The notes beneath the pieces are model-generated. The model saw only the letters and a program-made list of their open reading frames with translations, was not told the origin of the DNA and did no database searches. Source: Pseudoneurospora amorphoporcata (lineage: Eukaryota > Ascomycota > Sordariomycetes > Sordariales > Sordariaceae). From it: a DNA stretch of 64,000 nt. Positions 9,639-22,065 of the stretch are shown in pieces. How positions within the stretch are numbered: position 1 is the first letter of the stretch; each line of letters starts with the position of its first letter. The stretch lies in NCBI GenBank assembly GCA_033297205.1, contig MU859231.1, positions 5,428 through 69,427 of the forward strand, in the 5' to 3' direction. The translations under genes were made by a program, and so were the position numbers.

Positions 9639-12600
9639 TCAACCAATAAAAGGCGACATCTCCACCTGCCTCATCTTCTTCCCCTCCCACAAGGCCCTCT
9701 GGTCGGCCTCACAAGCGCCGCAGTATTCAGCATACCACTTCTTCAGCGCATCTCTCCTAGTCATTTGCTGCTGCTGCTCGCTGTCACCAGAAGGGGTAGC
9801 CTCTCCCTCATCACCATAATTAGAAGTATCCGTAGCACCCATACTCGTCGTATCAGAGCTCAAAACACTCTGCTTTTGCTCCCGCTCCTGCTGATGCGAA
9901 GCCTCATACAAGATCTGTCGATCAAGAACCCCGCTATTATTACCAGTATGCAACATATTGCTCACCTGGTCGCACCGGAGGTTCTCATCAGCGAGCCAGT
10001 TCTCCCACTCGGATTGGATCATTTCTCTCTCGATGCCGTTGACGACGCGCATAGCAACGAGGAGATCATGGCGGTAGGTGCCGAGACGCTGCCGTGTGCG
10101 GCGGAGACGGCGGGCCGTGGCCTTGCCGGTTGTTGAGGCGAAGCCGGCGCCGGCGTCATTATAGGGCGCGTCGAGGTCGGTAGAGTTGAGAATTGATTGG
10201 AAGGATTCGTAGCTATTTGTCATGTTAGTATCTTTCTTAGTGTTGTGGACGACGGTTGCCCGCCAAAAGAATGGGTGCCCAGTAAACATACCATTGACTC
10301 CCAACAGGCCTCTCCACCACCACCGCACTCCCCTTCGCTGCCTCCTCCAGATCCGCCAAAAAGATGGCCTTGCTCATCACCGTATTAGGTCCCACCCCGA
10401 TCCGCTCCATATACCTCGCCGCCTTGCGCTCCGCCCACCATGCCGCACCAGACTGGCTGACCACCACCAGGTTATACGCCGCGCTAGCCAGGAGCAGAAC
10501 CAACAAGACGCGGTGCGCGGTGATGATCTTGAACACCTTCTTGACCACCGCAAACGCCCACATCATGACCGACGTGATGGCACTCTCCAGCAGCGACCGG
10601 CCCGTCTCGAGGATCATGGCCGTCAGCGACCGCACGCGGATGGGCTGGCCCTTCTTGGATCCCGATGCGGCGCCGGACCCATCGAGGCCCGCGTTGGGTG
10701 AGAAGACCACGACCTGCGTCTGCTGGCCGATGTTGCCGTATACCTGGATGGCGCGCTTGGTGCGACTGTGGGGGCCGAGGCGGCGGACCTGGTCGGTCGC
10801 GACCTCTGCGAGCTCCTCGGCGTCGTTGGCGGCGTCGTCGAGAGCCTGCCGCTCGACCATGTTCTTGGCGATGGCTGGGGCCTTGGACCAGTCGGCCTTT
10901 GTGTAGATAGCGAGCTTGCACTTGGACTTGGCGACGTGGGTGATGACGACCTTGGTGATAAGCTTGAAGGCGTGCGAATGGGGCAAGTGCCAGGGTGTCT
11001 TGACGTGGGTGACCACGTAGGTGATGTGGTCGTTGAAGATGTCGATATTCTGCGTGTCGACGATGTTTGCATCTGTTTTGCGCCCGAGCATGTCGGCTTT
11101 ATCGACTTTGAACTTGAACTGCCGCGCCATCTTGCCACCGTGATCTTTGAGCTCCCAAGGCCCTTGGGCGATCTCCTTGGCCCGACGCTCAAAGTAGAGC
11201 TTGGGGAAGATGAAGCTCTTGTCACCGAACAGAACATGGAAACACGCCTTGGCGCTAATCTCGAAATTCCGCTCTGCTACAGGCTTGCCCATATCCTCCG
11301 GTTCGTAGTATACAGGGTGCGCCGGCAGCTGAAATTTGTGCATTGGAGCTTTCTTCAGACCACGTGCTCCTCTGATAAAGCGGCCAGTCACATCTCCAAT
11401 TCGGCGTTGAACCGGCCGACCATGAGGTGTCCCGTCATCCATGGGCGTGTTTGACGCAACCTCCTCCCAACTTTCGGCACTGGGGCTTCTCTTGTCAAAG
11501 CTCTCCCCTTCGAGGTTAATAAGCGCGGTAATAACCTCCCCGAGGCTCATTGGTTCAGCGGCCTGAAGATCATCGACCAGGAGATTAAGTCGAGCATGTA
11601 GGAGCGTAAAATCCTCCAAGAAGATCTTCATAGTGATGCGAGCGATGTTGAGATCGCTGGCATCCTGGTTCAGATGTAGGAAGATGTAATCGCAATCCTT
11701 TCCAGGAGCCGCCGTGACCTCCGTGATGCTGTCAAGGCTGATGGCATAGGCAACGACGAGCCCCAGCTGGTGACCAAAGAAGTACATGTTATCGGGCGTC
11801 ACAAAGATACGTCCATTAGCAGCCATGCCTCTTCCTTCCTTGCCTTCCCCAGATGAGTTTGACCAGGCAGCATTGAACACCAAGACCGGCTTCTCCTCTG
11901 GAGCAACAGTTGGAAAGACCAACCGGAATTGCGCATACTGAGCTCTCAACTCAGGAGGATAATTGACCGGGAAGGAATCAACGAGTTGGCCCTGCTTCTC
12001 CTGAATCTTCCCGTGAGCATCAGACGCCGCATCTACACTAAGAGTCTTCTTGTGCAGGCTGGCAACTGAGGCCTTCTCGCTCATGGTGCCAGGAGCTTTC
12101 TGCTGGACGATACCTACAAGCGGATCATCCAAATCGACCTTTGGCGTCCGAACAGTTTCAGGCAAGGGTGTAAAGGAGGATGCCCAGGGATTGCTACCCC
12201 AGTAGTTGGCGAGAACCGCACTTGGCAGACCGCGATTGATATCTGCAGTGGCGCTGGCCATAACAGCGGCTCTGCTGAGATTCGTCGGGACCGGAGGTTT
12301 AGATAACGTTGCAGGCGCAAGACTAGTAGGGGCGTGATCGAAAGGACCGCCGAGCGAGGGAATCGGTACCCGCAAAGCAGGGGTCTGGGGGGCGATGGGC
12401 GAGATAGGGCTATTGCCTATAAGACCATGACTTGCAGTTATCAAGTTGGCAATACCTCCAGAATGCTGAGCTTGCGCATCCGAGTTGGCAAGCATGGCCT
12501 TCCTGTGTAGATCGAGCCTCTGCATGAGCCGGGCAGCATGCTCCCGGCCGCTCTCGCCCTCCTCTCGGCCCAATGTTGTCGTTATCGAGCGCCGGGGAGG

Positions 12601-14151
12601 GTTGGCGGCGGCATCAAAGCTGGCGCGAGCCGCAGCATCGGCACCAGGGACAGCGAGGGTCGCCGTCCGCTCAAGGCCAGGGCCTGGCCCATCACCCTCG
12701 ACGCTGTCGAGGGATTTAGCCGAGAACTCGGGAATCGTGGACGGGTTAATGGAGAAAGCAGGATCAACGCCACCGCTAAGGGCGTTCGCCTCGCGTCCCA
12801 TGGTCGCCTCAAACGCTCTCTTCTTTGCGACTTCGAAAACCTCCAGCCATTCCATCAACTGCGTCTGAGTTTCGGCCTGGAGCAAGAGTGTCTGCGTCTT
12901 GGTCTTGACCTCGAAGCAGAACCGACGTTCCTCCTGAACAGCCGGCTTAGCACTGCAAAGCAGCACACCAATCTCGTCTCCCTGCAGCACACCCTGGGGC
13001 CCGTTCATGAGCCAGCCGAACTGGAAGTTACGGCAGTAGTACCACCGGCGCACCCAAGTTGTCCTCGCCGGCTTTCCTGACACGACTCGTAGGAACAACC
13101 ACCCCTGCTTCTCCGCTATCACATCCGTCTCGTCCTTCTGCTGCATGTTCATCGGTCCTCTAGATCCCAGGTATGGCACAGTAGACACGCTGTAGTCCTC
13201 GATCTCCCTCGAAGGCTTATAGCCCGCCAGTGTCGCTTCCCCAACCTCTTTCTTCGCCGCCTGTAGCTCTCGCCTAAACAGGGGCTCATACGACTCCATC
13301 TCTTTAGACCAGCCGCGTATCCTCTCCAACTCCTCCGCCGCCGTCGCCGCACCGAGGGGCGCGTCACCCCTGGAGCGACGCATCTCCCTATACATATCGG
13401 CGCAAACCCGCACAAGCAATTTGTCGAGCGCAAAGCGCAGCTGGGGCGCCGACTGGCAAAAGTCCATGCTAGCCTTGAGGTACGCCTTGCGCGTCTCGAA
13501 CACGGCAAAGGCGTCCTCGCGCAGGGCACTCGGCTCCTTGGTCTTGTTCTGGCTCACATAGCGGGCGAGTGTCGTGTCAAACGTCTTCTGGGCAGCCTCC
13601 AATGCTCGCCGAGCCTCCTTGAATGTGCGAAGTTCTCCGTTGACGAAGTTGCGGATGGGCTCGACGCTGATGGGCTCCATTCGCCGCACCGTGGCCATCA
13701 CCCCGGTCCACCAGTCACGGGCGCCATCGCCGGCTCGGCGGAGAGCTAGAAATGTATAGTCGGTGTCGATGATGGCATCGGCTTGGGCGGTTGCGTTAAC
13801 CGGTGGCGGCGCAATCTTTTGGAGGTAGGCATGAATGCTGTCCTCGAGCGCGAGCAGGTCGTGGACCACCTTGGATGTGCTGCGGATGTAGTTGTCGAGC
13901 CATCGCTCGATTACGTCGAGGTTTTCGGAGAAGTGGACGGTAGAGGCCCTGAATGTTGGGGAATCGAGAGCGGCTTCGTTGAGGCTGACAGGGTTGGGAG
14001 CGCCAGGGCGTAGCTTCTTGGTAAGGGGTAGTTGCGACTGCGTTGTAGACGAAGAGGTCTGTGTAGGAACTGATGCCGGCTGCGTCGATTGCGGCTTGCT
14101 CGGGGCCGCGGCGGCCGGCGGTAAGACGGGGAACGCTGTGGTATCGGACAT
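9639..14151 (-). CDS. SIP3: SIP3/LAM-family sterol-transfer protein (BAR, PH, GRAM, VASt, TM)
   Basis: Exons 14151-10292 and 10212-9639 give 1477 aa. The single intron (10213-10291, 79 bp) has GTATGT, branch ATACTAAC and AATAG. LAM proteins sit at ER contact sites and move sterols between membranes. Domains in order: helical BAR-like region about 60-310; PH domain about 345-445 (EKQGWLFLRVV ... WVRRWYYC ... MEWLEVF); Ser/Pro-rich linker; GRAM-like region about 730-865; VASt/StART-like domain about 945-1110, starting near HPVYYEPEDMGKP; hydrophobic segment about 1210-1232 (VLLVLLLASAAYNLVVV), a probable membrane anchor. The terminal exon encodes a charged, Gln-rich helical tail. Architecture matches Sip3/Lam3; size is similar to other filamentous-fungal members as I remember them. 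Confidence 0.93.
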
Positions 14152-15554
14152 GATCTGTGTGGGATTCTGGGGAACTCGAAGGGTATAATCGGCAGCTGCT
14201 GCCCACAGTTATGTCGATCTCGTCACGTCTGTCCCCTCGACACCTTGTATTAGGGTAAATGGGGCAGCACAAAAGCTCGGCGAGGCGGGTCGCAAAACTC
14301 GAGTTCGAGGTGCGAGGTGCGAGAACCTTTCTGGCAGCTGGACCGGTCTAACCGGGTGGTGTGGCTTTTACAGCAACGATGGTGGTGGCGTATCACAAAA
14401 CTCCTCGCGGTGGTCCCATCCGTAAAATCACTCTCACTATGCGGTTTCTTTCATGATCGATTAGGTAGGTTTGCTATTTGTTGCAGTTGGCGCAAAGGGT
14501 GATGCAGTTGGTTCGTGGTGGAGTTGTTGTTGGAGAAAGTTGGTGGTGATGACGGGATGGACGTCAATGTAAAAGGAGACAGCGCGGGAAGTGGAAGTCC
14601 ACGCACAGAAAGAATGGAAGGCAAGTTATGTGCCTCCTCATCAGCTAAGGTACCTTACTCCTCAGGGCAGAAATAGCACACCGTCCATTCAGCTTAGCGA
14701 CTTCCACTTCCAGTTGTAGGTCGCTACCTGCACCTACCGTGGCCCGGACCGCTGCAAACGCAATGACGTTGTTGATCGAGAGTGGTCACTGTTTGGCCAA
14801 GCGGGCTTCAGGCCGGGGCATGATCGACTGCGAACGGCAGTGGGCATTGGGTGAGACTTCCGCTGGCCGGACTGGTCGACTGCAATGGGAACTTGCTGAA
14901 CCCCTGGATCGAAGCTGCCTGCCAAGAATTCCGCGTATCCGCCGAACTGGGTTGGGCTTTGAGCACCGGTTCGCTCTACCTTGCCTACACTAACAAGGAA
15001 CCCCATTTAGCCCCGTGGCTTGGCTTGCAGAACCCCTGAAGCTCCGCTATTCAATGGACAAGGCATGCCCTGGCAGCGCACACCAACGGATGGAATCATT
15101 TTCGCTCATTGTTAACACGGCTTCACTAACAAATATCAAACGACTGGAATTCGTGGCCGAATTCAAATATTGAAGACAACAACCGAGACACCGAATGCTC
15201 TTCGCAAGGAATGGAAGTGAAAACAGGCACTTTGAGACTTAATAAATGGCCTTTGATACTTTACTAAAACGGACAAGTACGAAAACTCGGCATCCTCGTT
15301 CCTAAGTAGAACGCCCCAGTTTGTTAACCGAGCAATACCTCATCCATGTCTGCCTTTCATACAATGAAATTCCTCATTTGTAACCTGCCTCCTCCTAATC
15401 ATACATCACGAACGGGACTCATGATTGCAATCCCCCGGGTAATAAGAGTAATTGAGGGTTCCGCTTCCCGCTATCACAAATCCCCAACCTTATTACCGCA
15501 ACTTCCGATCTTTCGCCCTGTGCTCACGGACGTGGACCTAAAACTAGATGGCAT
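14152..15554. other. Intergenic, SIP3 promoter side and APC4 3' side
   Basis: About 1.4 kb between two minus-strand genes. The part next to 14151 should hold the SIP3 promoter. It contains TAGGTAGG (near 14463) and an AAGGTACCTT palindrome (near 14648). Only short, unconvincing open frames are present; no gene supported. Confidence 0.55.
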
Positions 15555-18348
15555 CTACTGGCTATTCTCCATCACCACATCTTCCTCCTCCTCTCCTTGT
15601 TGTTTCCACGACTTCCTCTCCGTCCACGATCTTGCAAGAGCCCCAGAAGATGTCTCAAAGTGGTCGGGGAGAGCATATGTTTTGTAAACTGTCCTGTCGC
15701 GTCCTAACAGACAGACCCTAGCAGGAAGCTCGCCTCTGGTCTTGCTCGCGCGCTGGACCTCCATCTGGATGGGCACGAAGCCAACTGCGTTGAAGAAGAG
15801 GGGGACATAAGGCATTTCTAGACCTCCGATATCGATTGTATGGGGTCTCTCTCCTTCTTTGTATACTGAGTAGGGTAGGGTGGGTGACTGATATCCGATC
15901 CTCACCAGGGCAGGGCTTTGCTCGTCTGGTATTGAAGTTAGCTTCGTATTGTCTAGTCCCGGCTGTCTTGGTTCATGATCCCAAAGTGACTGACCTTTGA
16001 GATGGCTTAGCACGAGCAGAGACTCGTCGTCCAGGAACTTGATATCAACTACGGTGGCCCCGTTGGGGAGGGCCAGACCACAGGCACTGCTAGAGGGCGT
16101 GCCGCTGATACCGTTGGCGACGGGAATAACGGTTCGTATAAAGAAGACTAGCCTCATTATTAGTCTACGCACAACACTTGCAGAAAAGGAAGACATACTC
16201 TTGTTCTTGTCGTCTTCCGGTACTGTAGTAACGAATGTTGTAATACCTGACTCGGTCTGAGTATTCGTGTTAGCAATCAAAGCTCGAGATAGAATTACCC
16301 ATACAGAATGACTGACTGCTTTAAACCGAGAGCACAGATGAACATCATGCCTCCAGATCTTCTCGCGAGTAGATATCTCCACAGCCTGGTTGAAGCGCAC
16401 ACTGCGCTTCTCTGCCTCAGCAATCTCCTTGAACACGATAGCCGATTTGCCAGTGAGATGATTCACCAGTTGGTCGATCTTGGGCAACGCCTTCAAATAT
16501 GGCTTGCCGTGCTCCTGGTCCTTCAACTGCTGATCAACCAGTTCAAGCATCGATATGCCACTGTTCTCCTCCGCCACCTTCCAGTCCTTCTCGCGCTCTT
16601 CCGCCGCGATATCACCAAGATAGACACCCAAAGGACTGCCCATCAGATATCGCTGGATATACGTCAAGACCTTGACATTATCCATAGTCGCCTCCTTTTC
16701 AGTCAACTCCTCCGCAGCTGCTGATGACGAAGCCAACTTATCGATTTCCATCCGGAGCCAAGACGAAAAGCAAGTGAAGTGATCCAGCTCGTCCATGACC
16801 CCCAGTAGGATCTTGTACGAAACCAAAGTCAGCGCCGCAATCATGTCCAGAAGCTTCTCGATTTGCGAGGCGGTGAACCCAATGTTGTCGCTCGAGCCGT
16901 GGAAACGAGCGAGGCCTAGCAGCCGGCTGAGCACGATACCGCACCTCTCGAGCGCAGGCAGGAAGTTCTCGTGGACGAGGCTTCTGAGATTCTGCAGACC
17001 GCTTACGACTGCTTTATCCCAACGTTTGTGTCCCTAAGTACTTGTCAGTCTCGTGGCAGTTTGCACATCTCGCTTTTCAGACTTACTCTCTCGGCCAGAC
17101 TGTCGACAAGCCACTCCTTCACCTGGGGAAACACATGCCCCGTTGCAACCGTGTGATACAGTGCCTGGACAATCGTCACCGGCCCCTTGGGGCTCTTCTC
17201 CAGATCTTCTTGGACACCGCGAAGAAAACGCCCGGGAAGCTCTCTCGTGGACTTCCACTCATTAATCATGTGCGACTGCGCCTGCTTCAGATATCTCAGG
17301 AGGTTTTGAAGCGTTGTCGTTTTCGACGCCAACAAGGACAGGTTGATTGGTGATTTATGAATAAAAGTGAGGTCCATGGGAACAACGTAAAGTGATGTCA
17401 GACTGCCCTCCTTGGGTCTTAATAGGAGTGCATGAGTAGACACTTTGGGATGGGAGCTGTGACCGCAAAGCTGGAAAGCACCCTTGCCGGAGGGAGATCC
17501 TCTTGCCGTATGCGGTGCAAGCTGAAAGGTGCCAATGACAAATGAATCGTAGATGCTGAGATGAATGCCTCCGTCGGCCGTACCGGCGATCATGACATGG
17601 ACGTTATCTGAGTCCTCGGGCTGGTAAGGGCGGAACACGAACTCTAGTGATGCCGCTGTCGAGAAAACAAACATATCGTCACTGCGAACCATGTCAGCTA
17701 CATCATCATCCGTGTTTGCTTCCTTGAACTAGAAGCTCGTAGATCAAGTTTGCTTACCCAGTACCTCCCGACAAAGGAAGAGGACTGATCTTGGGGAGAG
17801 CCGTCTCCACCTCCAAGAAAGTCAACTCATGAGGGAGATCTAGGACATGCTTCTTCTCATCAGGCACGAGCTCCCGCCACGGTAAATCGGGGAGGCCATC
17901 GTGCTTCCTGACGGTGTGCGACTGCCTGTCAGTTTCGTTTCTGGCCCAGGCGATGAACTCGATTTTGGAAGGCTGTCCATCACGGCTTGCTGCCACGCGG
18001 ATGTGATGCACGGCTTTGTTGCTTTCCAAGCCGATCAACCTCACCACGCCGTCACTCCAGCCGGCAGCTAAGAATTGGCCTGCGAATTTCCGTAAGAGAT
18101 TGCTCTCATCAAAGTCATCGGGGAACGTTTCACTTACCATCCTCTTTCCACTTGATCGCGTCAACCTTTTGGTTTCGCTCTGTATGCTTCGAAACCAACT
18201 GGTTGCTGCCACGCCAGACGTAGATTACGTTGCCGTCGCCGACGGTGGCTGTCAGGTCGATCACCGGGTTACATGCAATTAGCTTGCCTGAGACTGGCAC
18301 ACTCAAGGTGCTGGAACTGAATAGCTGAAGCTGCCTATTTAGGGACAT
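15555..18348 (-). CDS. APC4: Anaphase-promoting complex subunit 4 (APC4)
   Basis: Exons 18348-18138, 18079-17758, 17681-17087 and 17033-15555 give 868 aa if the last exon is left whole. APC4 is a scaffold subunit of the APC/C ubiquitin ligase that drives mitotic exit. The N-terminal half is an APC4-type WD40 region (for example VDAIKWKEDGQFLAAGWSD after intron 1). The C-terminal half has the long APC4 helical signature: AERGHKRWDKAV, NLRSLVHENFLPALERCGI and YLMGSPLGVYLG. The first three introns (58, 76, 53 bp) are frame-restoring with GTAAGT/GTAAGC donors. Three more intron-like segments inside the last exon (16257-16304, 16148-16198, 15926-15994) are multiples of 3 without stops; splicing all three would give 812 aa. 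The tail is acidic. Confidence 0.92.
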
Positions 18349-19136
18349 TGCGTGGGATTGTTTGGGCCTTTCAGTTCTATGACGGTGTTTGAATATTCAA
18401 GCTGCGTGGAAAGCGACGGTCAACTAGTTCCAGCCTTCAGCTGCGGGACGTAAGATGTTGAATGCAATGACACACGCAAGTCTATAACTTGGCAAGTCGA
18501 TTCGGGTTTTTGAGAGTTTTTGGTTTTGTTTGCTACAGCTTTACTTGCCTTTGGCGTATTGATGTTGTCGCTGCTGTTCCTCTTGTTCTGCGACTGTGGT
18601 TCCGTCCTGCCTGTTGATTGAAAACACAGTGCAGATAGAGCAGTTGCTACAGTAATGGGCATACTGTGCAGTTAGGCGTTCGTACTGTAATCCTTCAAGC
18701 TATCTAATAGCGAATTACACAGCAAACCTCAAGGCATTGATTGCCATACTCGATATTCTCAATGTTGATAGTTCAGTTGAGCAGCTCTTTGAATAAATGA
18801 GGTCCTCATGAATGATGTCTTGATGATGAGAATACCAGCCCTTTTGAACTGTGTGGAACCCGTAGCTCACGAGTTAGTACTTTCAAGAATCCCGAACGTG
18901 TCAAGAAGCCCTCTCCCGGAAAACCAATATCACCTTGTCAACGGGAGACAAAAACGACAACTCGAGTACCCAATGAGCATGACCATGTATAACAGTTTTA
19001 ATTATGATCGGAACTGGGCAACTCGGTTGCTTCCCATACATTACTCTAATTCTGATGCGGAATGATGATCGAGACGCCTGACCGGCATACTATGGTCGCT
19101 CCTTTTTGGCTCTGCTCAAAACAACGACGACAAAAT
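18349..19136. other. Intergenic, APC4 promoter side and delta-COP 3' side
   Basis: About 0.8 kb between the APC4 start and the delta-COP stop, both minus strand. The sequence is AT-leaning and contains no coherent coding region. It should carry the APC4 promoter near 18350-18700. Confidence 0.55.
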
Positions 19137-20867
19137 TTACTCGATGACGAACTTGTCGGCCACCGATCTGATGTCCTTGGAGAATGAAACCTCTTCGCCT
19201 TCATCCACCAGCTCGACAGAGTGAACCTAGGATGTGTCAGTTGCTTTTTCTTTACCCGTTTTCGAAACACAAGGCGAGGGCAACTTACATCAACCTCGAC
19301 AAACGGTGACGACTTGGAGAACCGCACCTGCATCGGGAAGAACTCGTCCTCGTCATCCGTCTGCGCCTCGAACTCGAACGCTCCGCTGGCGTTCTCCTCG
19401 CTTACGGTGCCTACCGACCACTCTAGACTGTCACCAGACACCTCATACACAGCGTCGAAGCTAGACACCTGAGGCTCTGCGCTCGAGTACGGGATTACAA
19501 CAGTAACGTCCTTGAGGGTATCTCCACCAGTAAGTTCGTACTCAACGGTCAATGTGCTGTTACCATCTGAGCCCTTGTTAACCCAGACAGTGAAACTGAT
19601 TGGTAGTGCGCTGGTATCGTCGACTTTGGGAGTGGCCCGCCACCTTAGAACACCGACAGAGTTGTTGGTAGGGAAACCCTTTGAAATCTGGGTTAACTGG
19701 ATAGCCTGGGAGCTGTTGAAGACATTCTTATCGACGTTCGGGTGAGTGCGGAATTGGGCGCCGTGGGTTGGTGTGGCGCTGAGGTTAAGCTTGATTCTGG
19801 AGAGCGCTGGGTCGGAGACACGAAGCTGGAGGTCACCGCTAACCGCGAGGGATTCAAGGGCACCATCCCTCGACAGCTTGGCACTGATCGTCTCGTTGAT
19901 GAGGACGTGAATAGCATCCCGATCGAGTGTCGAAGAGACTCTGGAAGCGGCAGGCTCTGCGGCGGCTGCCGGTGCGGCTACGGGAACAAGGGGCGCTTCC
20001 TCAGCCTCGTGTCCGAGATCTCCCTTCACGCGCTCGAAAATATCCGTATTCTTGGACTTCTTGCCCAACTGCATACCCTTACCCTTCGGCAAAGCATTGA
20101 ACCTATTAAAAAAAAGAAGAAAAAAAAGGTTAGCTTGCATGCCAGCCAGCAAACAAGAGGGAGTAACCCATACTTGGCCTTGTTCTTCTCGGCTTCGTAG
20201 GTATCGTAAGACTCGGTAACAGTAGGTCGCACAGGCGGGGTGTATGTAGGATATACCGGCGTCCGGGGTACCGCGGAACGTCCAGTTCTGGCCGACTCCT
20301 TGCGCTGCATCTCCAACTGCTTGGCTTTCCTCTTGCGCTCTTCGGTGGCCTCCAGCTCCTTGTTCCGGGCAATAATTTCCTGAATGCGCTCCTCATGACT
20401 CTCCATCTCGAGGAAGGTCTTGATCTGGCTGATGGTGAGGTTCTCGCGGTAACCGAGGGTCACCAACTCGTCGAAGGCACTGAGCAGTTCGTAGGCATTT
20501 CGGAGGATTTCGCGCTCGTCGAGGCTCTTGCAGGTGCTGGTGACAACCTGGACGAAAAGGTGAAGGGAGTCGATGTCCTGGAGGATGTTGGACTGCTTGT
20601 TGGTGATGAGGACCATGTACAACTCATCCAGGGGCTGGTAAACGAATCGGACATTGTCTTGCTCGACAATCGTGTGCTGGGTGCCCGAGTCGGCGGCCTT
20701 GGGGAACGACGCGAGGAGGGCTTCGATACGGGAGCGCTTGATATCGTTGAAGGCGCGGGCTAGGACGGCCTTGCCGCCGCGGGTGCAGATGGAGGCAGCG
20801 AGGACAACCTGACATCTTCCGTCAATCGCTTCTTCCCACTAGGAGACAGGGATGGATGAGTTACCAT
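19137..20867 (-). CDS. RET2: Coatomer subunit delta (delta-COP, Ret2/ARCN1)
   Basis: Exons 20867-20865, 20808-20168, 20102-19289 and 19226-19137 give 515 aa, the usual delta-COP length. The protein is part of the COPI coat that returns cargo from Golgi to ER. The N-terminal longin-like domain begins MVVLAASICTRGGKAV and includes NKQSNILQDIDSLHLF. A charged linker (about 140-210) is rich in Glu/Lys/Arg, then Pro. The C-terminal mu-homology domain runs from about residue 250, with DGALESLAVSGDLQLRVSD and GVLRWRATP. The first coding exon is only the ATG, followed at once by GTAACT; the intron (20809-20864) ends GTCAG. This is needed to recover the conserved MV(V/L)LAA start. The intron at 20103-20167 has a long pyrimidine tract before TAATAG. 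Divergent to the acidic-protein gene. Confidence 0.94.
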
Positions 20868-22065
20868 TTTGACAGCAGTACACAACCACTATTACTGGCT
20901 CGGAGGGATGTTCGTGGTGCGGGGAGCTTCGGGGTGTGTTGAGGTAAGTCGTGAGCTTCACCTCCTGAAAGTTAAACGCGGACGGGAAGGTTGATGTGGT
21001 CTTTCTGTTGCCGTACTGAGGTGCCCTCTGTGCTGTCGGTCAGGTCCAATTGAACTGGAGGTACCATTTGGAGGTACCCCGGCGGCGGCGGGCAGCGATA
21101 CCTGCCCGTTGGACGGGTTCAGTGGAGGCCAGGGCAATGGCAGCAGGGGCAGTGTGGCCGACGAGGGGCTGCCAGCTGGCAACGGAAGGGAAATCCAGGG
21201 GCACACCAAGGTTAGGCACCCACGAGGCCCGCTAAACTCCATGCGGCACTTGCTTGTGATCAATTCTGCGAATTTCACCGTCATTTCACAGACTGCGGCA
21301 GTAGCAACAACCGCACCTTTCTCTTAACAACGCACAACTGGGTGTCGAAATCCTCCGACTTCCATTTCCAACCCAAATCACCTCTGACCTCGAAACGATT
21401 CGCCGTCGAACAACCTGTCTCTCGATCGCTCGAATCATTGCCCGGACGATACGAGTCCCATTTGCGGATCAACACATACACTACGTCGACTATCTTCGTG
21501 ACACACCTCACCATCAAGAGCACACTCGATTCTGGTGCCCTTCACCCGCCTACCAGCTCCGCAGCCCCGTGAACGTGAGGCATCGCGATTATCCACCACC
21601 TTCCAGTATTCCATACCTCGATTCGATGTGCACTTTTGCCCAAAATATCCACCCCCGAATCATCAACAGCGGTTAAATCGTGCTGTCGGATCCCGCCCAG
21701 TCTACGTGTCGCCTCACAGCCCTTCACCGGTCCATATTGCGCATCCAGAAGCGCCGTTCTTTGACGGGCGTTCTTTGTCGAGTGCGGGGCGACCCATTCT
21801 CAGCTGCAACCCCCCAGAACCCGTGGTCTTCACCTAGAAACAAGAAGTCACGGCCTTTTCGTCCACGACATCCACCGAAACCCATCGTCAAGCTAAGGTT
21901 TTGACCAGTGCACCAGTTTTACGTCTTCGCTTCTTTCATCTCGCTTGCTGGACGTACCACAATCAAGACGTCCCAACCCAAGAAACTTCGTGAAAGTTTC
22001 GCATTTCGTTTCACTCTTTCGTACTTTTTCAACTTTGAGGCGTGTTTTTGCCTGCCAATTTCACC
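20868..22065. promoter_or_regulatory. Divergent intergenic region, delta-COP / acidic protein
   Basis: About 1.2 kb between divergent start codons. The right part (about 21300-22065) is C/T-rich with CAAC-type runs and looks like a long untranslated leader of the plus-strand gene. No gene supported; both promoters must lie here. Confidence 0.5.
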
